Below are positions 63,426-64,000 of a stretch of 64,000 nt of DNA, one piece after another. Source of the DNA: CBFFRJ01 sp051486985 (lineage in GTDB: Bacteria > Pseudomonadota > Gammaproteobacteria > Enterobacterales > Enterobacteriaceae); NCBI RefSeq assembly GCF_051486985.1, contig NZ_JAHVDV010000002.1, forward strand, positions 124,001 to 188,000, in the 5' to 3' direction. Position 1 is the stretch's first letter; each line of letters begins with the position of its first letter. Below the pieces are notes generated by a model. It was not told where the DNA came from and made no database searches. It saw only the letters and a program-made list of their open reading frames with translations. The translations under genes and the position numbers were made by a program.

Positions 63426-63869
63426 ATGCGTATGTCAACATCCACTGAAATCATCGCTCATCATTGGGCGTTCGCAGTCTTTCTTATTGTCGCAATTGGC
63501 CTGTGCTGCCTGATGTTGCTCGGCGGCTGGTATCTCGGCGGTCGCGCACGCGCAAGACACAAAAACGTTCCTTTCGAATCGGGTATTGATTCGGTCGGTA
63601 CCGCACGCCTGCGTCTCTCCGCTAAGTTCTATTTGGTGGCCATGTTCTTCGTCATCTTCGATGTTGAAGCGCTCTATCTGTATGCATGGGCAACTTCCAT
63701 TCGCGAGAGTCGTTGGCTCGGTTTTGCCGAAGCCGCAATTTTCATTTTAGTGCTGCTGGCAGGTCTTTTTTATCTGGTGCGAATCGGCGCGCTGGACTGG
63801 ACGCCGTCGCGTTCACGTCGTGCTCAAATCAACCCAGAGACTACCAACTACACTAATCGTCAACGCTAA
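63426..63869 (+). CDS. nuoA: NADH-quinone oxidoreductase subunit A
   Basis: NuoA is a membrane subunit of respiratory complex I. The 147-residue protein has three transmembrane segments (about 15-37, 67-87, 97-117). The conserved FESGIDSVGTARLRLSAKFYLVAMFFVIFDVEA spans the loop and second helix. The length equals E. coli NuoA. A second ATG two codons in is possible. nuoB follows after 15 bases. Confidence 0.96.
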   Translation: MRMSTSTEIIAHHWAFAVFLIVAIGLCCLMLLGGWYLGGRARARHKNVPFESGIDSVGTARLRLSAKFYLVAMFFVIFDVEALYLYAWATSIRESRWLGFAEAAIFILVLLAGLFYLVRIGALDWTPSRSRRAQINPETTNYTNRQR

Positions 63870-63884
63870 CCGCGAGGCAATAAG

Positions 63885-64000
63885 ATGGATTATACGCTCA
63901 CCCGCATAGATCCCAACGGTGAGAACGACCGTTACCCCCTGCAAAAACAGGAGATCGTAACCGACCCCCTGGAACAGGAAGTTAACAAAAGCGTCTACAT
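63885..64000 (+). CDS. nuoB: NADH-quinone oxidoreductase subunit B, N-terminal fragment
   Basis: NuoB carries the terminal iron-sulfur cluster N2 of complex I. Only the first 38 codons are in the window. They read MDYTLTRIDPNGENDRYPLQ and continue QKQEIVTDPLEQEV, almost identical to E. coli NuoB. The gene is cut by the window edge, so the cluster cysteines are not visible. The ribosome site is in GAGGCAATAAG. Confidence 0.93.
   Translation, partial: MDYTLTRIDPNGENDRYPLQKQEIVTDPLEQEVNKSVY

Overview
The window is chromosomal DNA of a member of the Enterobacteriaceae. Gene content, gene order and protein sequences follow the fadI-nuo stretch of the E. coli/Salmonella map closely. Several islands differ from E. 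coli K-12, and together with ERIC repeats and a D-arabinitol operon they suggest Enterobacter, Lelliottia or a close relative. The genus is an inference. No rRNA, tRNA, CRISPR array, prophage or insertion sequence was seen.

Layout. 1-12.2 kb: yfcZ; the fadIJ beta-oxidation operon with a FadR-like site; sixA; smrB (minus); a plus-strand run prmB-aroC-mepA-yfcA-epmC-yfcL; then mnmC (minus), divergent from fabB, whose promoter region carries FadR- and FabR-like sites. 13.5-15.4 kb: an orphan GH1 6-phospho-beta-glucosidase sits between fabB and flk. 15.4-25.8 kb: flk (minus), then pdxB-usg-truA-dedA-accD-folC-dedD-cvpA-purF. This run contains an ERIC element, a REPIN-like repeat, a PurR box and an unusual ERIC-sized palindrome between cvpA and purF.

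25.8-33.0 kb: a five-gene accessory block. A PAS/AAA+ sigma-54 activator is divergent from an operon of a fold-III PLP decarboxylase (DokD-like), a GadC-like exchanger, an ornithine-racemase-like protein and an AAT-family permease. A near-perfect -24/-12 promoter precedes the decarboxylase. It matches the Salmonella STM2361-STM2357 block between purF and ubiX (from memory) and probably handles basic amino acids, including D-forms. 33.0-38.0 kb: ubiX, then argT-hisJ-hisQ-hisM-hisP (Lys/Arg/Orn and His ABC uptake), with a sigma-54 promoter before argT and an NtrC-like site before hisJ.

38.0-43.4 kb: a D-arabinitol module (SorC-type regulator, dehydrogenase, D-xylulose kinase, MFS importer) that would feed D-xylulose 5-phosphate into the pentose phosphate pathway. 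43.4-48.5 kb: an unrecognised membrane protein, a GNAT acetyltransferase, yfcH, folX, yfcG, yfcF, yfcE and yfcD. 48.6-51.5 kb: a two-gene unit of a MoxR-type AAA+ ATPase and a protein carrying both a HExxHxxxxH metallopeptidase motif and a VWA/MIDAS domain. It lies where E. coli has yfcC and is the least understood locus in the window.

51.5-64 kb: the ackA-pta acetate operon (minus) with an ERIC element between the genes; yfbV, yfbU, hxpA/yfbT and yfbS; yfbR and alaA (minus); lrhA after a long gene-free leader; then the start of the nuo operon (nuoA and a truncated nuoB). Gene names and comparisons with E. coli or Salmonella rest on recalled sequences. No database search was run.
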